A stretch of 5,657 nt of DNA from Frankiales bacterium (GTDB taxonomy: Bacteria > Actinomycetota > Actinomycetes > Mycobacteriales > Jatrophihabitantaceae). Location of the stretch: positions 1-5,657 of the forward strand of contig JAOPUY010000028.1 in NCBI GenBank assembly GCA_025963265.1. Direction: 5' to 3'. A model generated the notes under the pieces. The model ran no database searches and had not been told where the DNA came from. It was given only the letters and a program-made list of their open reading frames with translations. Of this stretch, positions 4,900 through 5,657 are shown in pieces (positions within the stretch are counted from its first letter, which is position 1; each line of letters begins with the position of its first letter). The position numbers and the translations under genes are program-made.

Positions 4900-5657
4900 G
4901 CCGGCACCTCGTGGGCGGCGATGTAATCCCAGTCGATGACCCAGCCCACTCCCGGCTCCGAGCTCACGCGCACCCGACCCGCCGAGTCGATCGGGTCCTC
5001 GAGCTCAGCCAGCCACGGCGTGCGGGCGGCGTGATCGACCAGCGGGTGCAGCAATCCGCGTTCGTAGTACCGGCCCGGGATCTGCATCGCCCCGAGGACC
5101 TGGATCGTCGGCGCGCCGCCGTGGTGGATCTCGATCGAGAGCCCGTTCGCCTCGGCCAGGTGGATGGTCTTCATCAGCGGGGTGATTCCTCCGACGTCGA
5201 GGACGCCGGCGCGCAGGATGTCGCAGGCGCCGGCCCGGATCCACTCGGCGCGGGTCCAGATTTGGCCGCCGGCCGTCTCCGGTCCGACGATGTCGATCTC
5301 GACCTGATCGGTGAGCCACTGGTAGGAGCTGACACTGGCCTCCCGCATGGGCTCCTCGATCCAGAGGTAGCCCAACTCGTGCGCGGCCTGGGCCAGCCGC
5401 TTCGCCTCCTGCCGGCTGTACTGGTGGTAGGGGTCGAGCATCAGGTCCATGTCGGGGCCGACCCGCTCGCGGACCGCGGCGCACACGGCAATGTCGCGTT
5501 CGACCGAGGGCGCGTCCGCTGAAGGCGGCATCCTCGTGTGGATCTTGAAGGCGGGATACCCCTCCTCCTGGCAGCGCTGCGCGAAGTCGGCGTAGTCCTC
5601 GGGGGTGTTCAGGCCGCCGGGTCGGTCGACGTCGCCGCACATCGTGCTGGCGTAGGC
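4896..5657 (-). CDS. Mandelate racemase/muconate-lactonizing enzyme family protein (enolase superfamily), C-terminal 253 residues (partial at right edge)
   Basis: Members of this family abstract a proton next to a carboxylate, helped by Mg2+, and most with this layout dehydrate or epimerise sugar acids. The frame is open to the right edge, so about 110-150 N-terminal residues (the capping domain) lie outside. The barrel is visible. FKIH (37-40) carries the catalytic Lys38, with His40 in place of the second Lys of the KxK motif. The three metal ligands are Asp75 (LMLDPYH), Glu101 (IEEP) and Glu127 (GPETAGG). DILRAGVLDVGGIT (146-159) and EIHHGG (176-181) follow. The Asp that normally pairs with the catalytic His (Asp270 in mandelate racemase) aligns with Gly151, so this is not a standard mandelate racemase; His178 or His179 may still act as acid/base. 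The 4-bp overlap with the Gfo/Idh/MocA gene suggests sequential steps. A sugar-acid dehydratase is the likeliest role, but no substrate can be assigned. Confidence 0.92.
   Translation of the reverse strand, partial: AYASTMCGDVDRPGGLNTPEDYADFAQRCQEEGYPAFKIHTRMPPSADAPSVERDIAVCAAVRERVGPDMDLMLDPYHQYSRQEAKRLAQAAHELGYLWIEEPMREASVSSYQWLTDQVEIDIVGPETAGGQIWTRAEWIRAGACDILRAGVLDVGGITPLMKTIHLAEANGLSIEIHHGGAPTIQVLGAMQIPGRYYERGLLHPLVDHAARTPWLAELEDPIDSAGRVRVSSEPGVGWVIDWDYIAAHEVPA

Noticed and set aside
1..5657. CRISPR array, tRNA, insertion sequence or phage module
   Set aside because: No regularly spaced repeats, cloverleaf-forming sequence, transposase or integrase motifs were found on either strand.

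Overview
The window comes from a high-GC genome, and every gene that can be supported lies on the minus strand. The GC-rich third codon positions, GTG starts, 4-bp ATGA/GTGA overlaps, a monomeric NADP-isocitrate dehydrogenase and a FitB-type VapC relic all point to an actinobacterium, probably a mycobacterial or nocardial relative. The genus cannot be fixed from this sequence. No stretch longer than about 90 bases lacks a gene.

In the direction of transcription (right to left), the first genes are a mandelate racemase/muconate-lactonizing (enolase superfamily) enzyme, whose 5' end is cut by the right edge, and a Gfo/Idh/MocA oxidoreductase. They overlap by 4 bp (GTGA) and look like a sugar or sugar-acid catabolic pair. 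A 60-bp gap follows. It carries a textbook MerR-type promoter: a -35 box and a -10 box 19 bp apart, with a perfect 18-bp palindrome lying against the -35. The predicted transcription start falls on or next to the GTG of a MerR regulator gene, so the mRNA is probably leaderless.

The merR gene overlaps a classical short-chain dehydrogenase/reductase (SDR) gene by 4 bp (ATGA). A nitronate monooxygenase (NMO) gene follows the SDR gene directly. The three genes read as one autoregulated operon, perhaps for detoxifying or oxidising nitro or carbonyl compounds; that function is inference.

Downstream of the NMO gene, in the same frame and separated only by its stop codon, is the 3' remnant of a VapC toxin gene lacking its N-terminal half and any antitoxin. 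An 87-bp spacer rich in palindromes then precedes the monomeric isocitrate dehydrogenase gene, which runs off the left edge. The spacer should hold the icd promoter and a candidate MarR-like operator.

I see no tRNA, rRNA, CRISPR array, insertion sequence or phage gene. The genes are of known families. The least ordinary items are the MerR promoter and operon, the palindrome cluster before icd, the VapC relic, and the active-site variations of the two sugar-acid enzymes.
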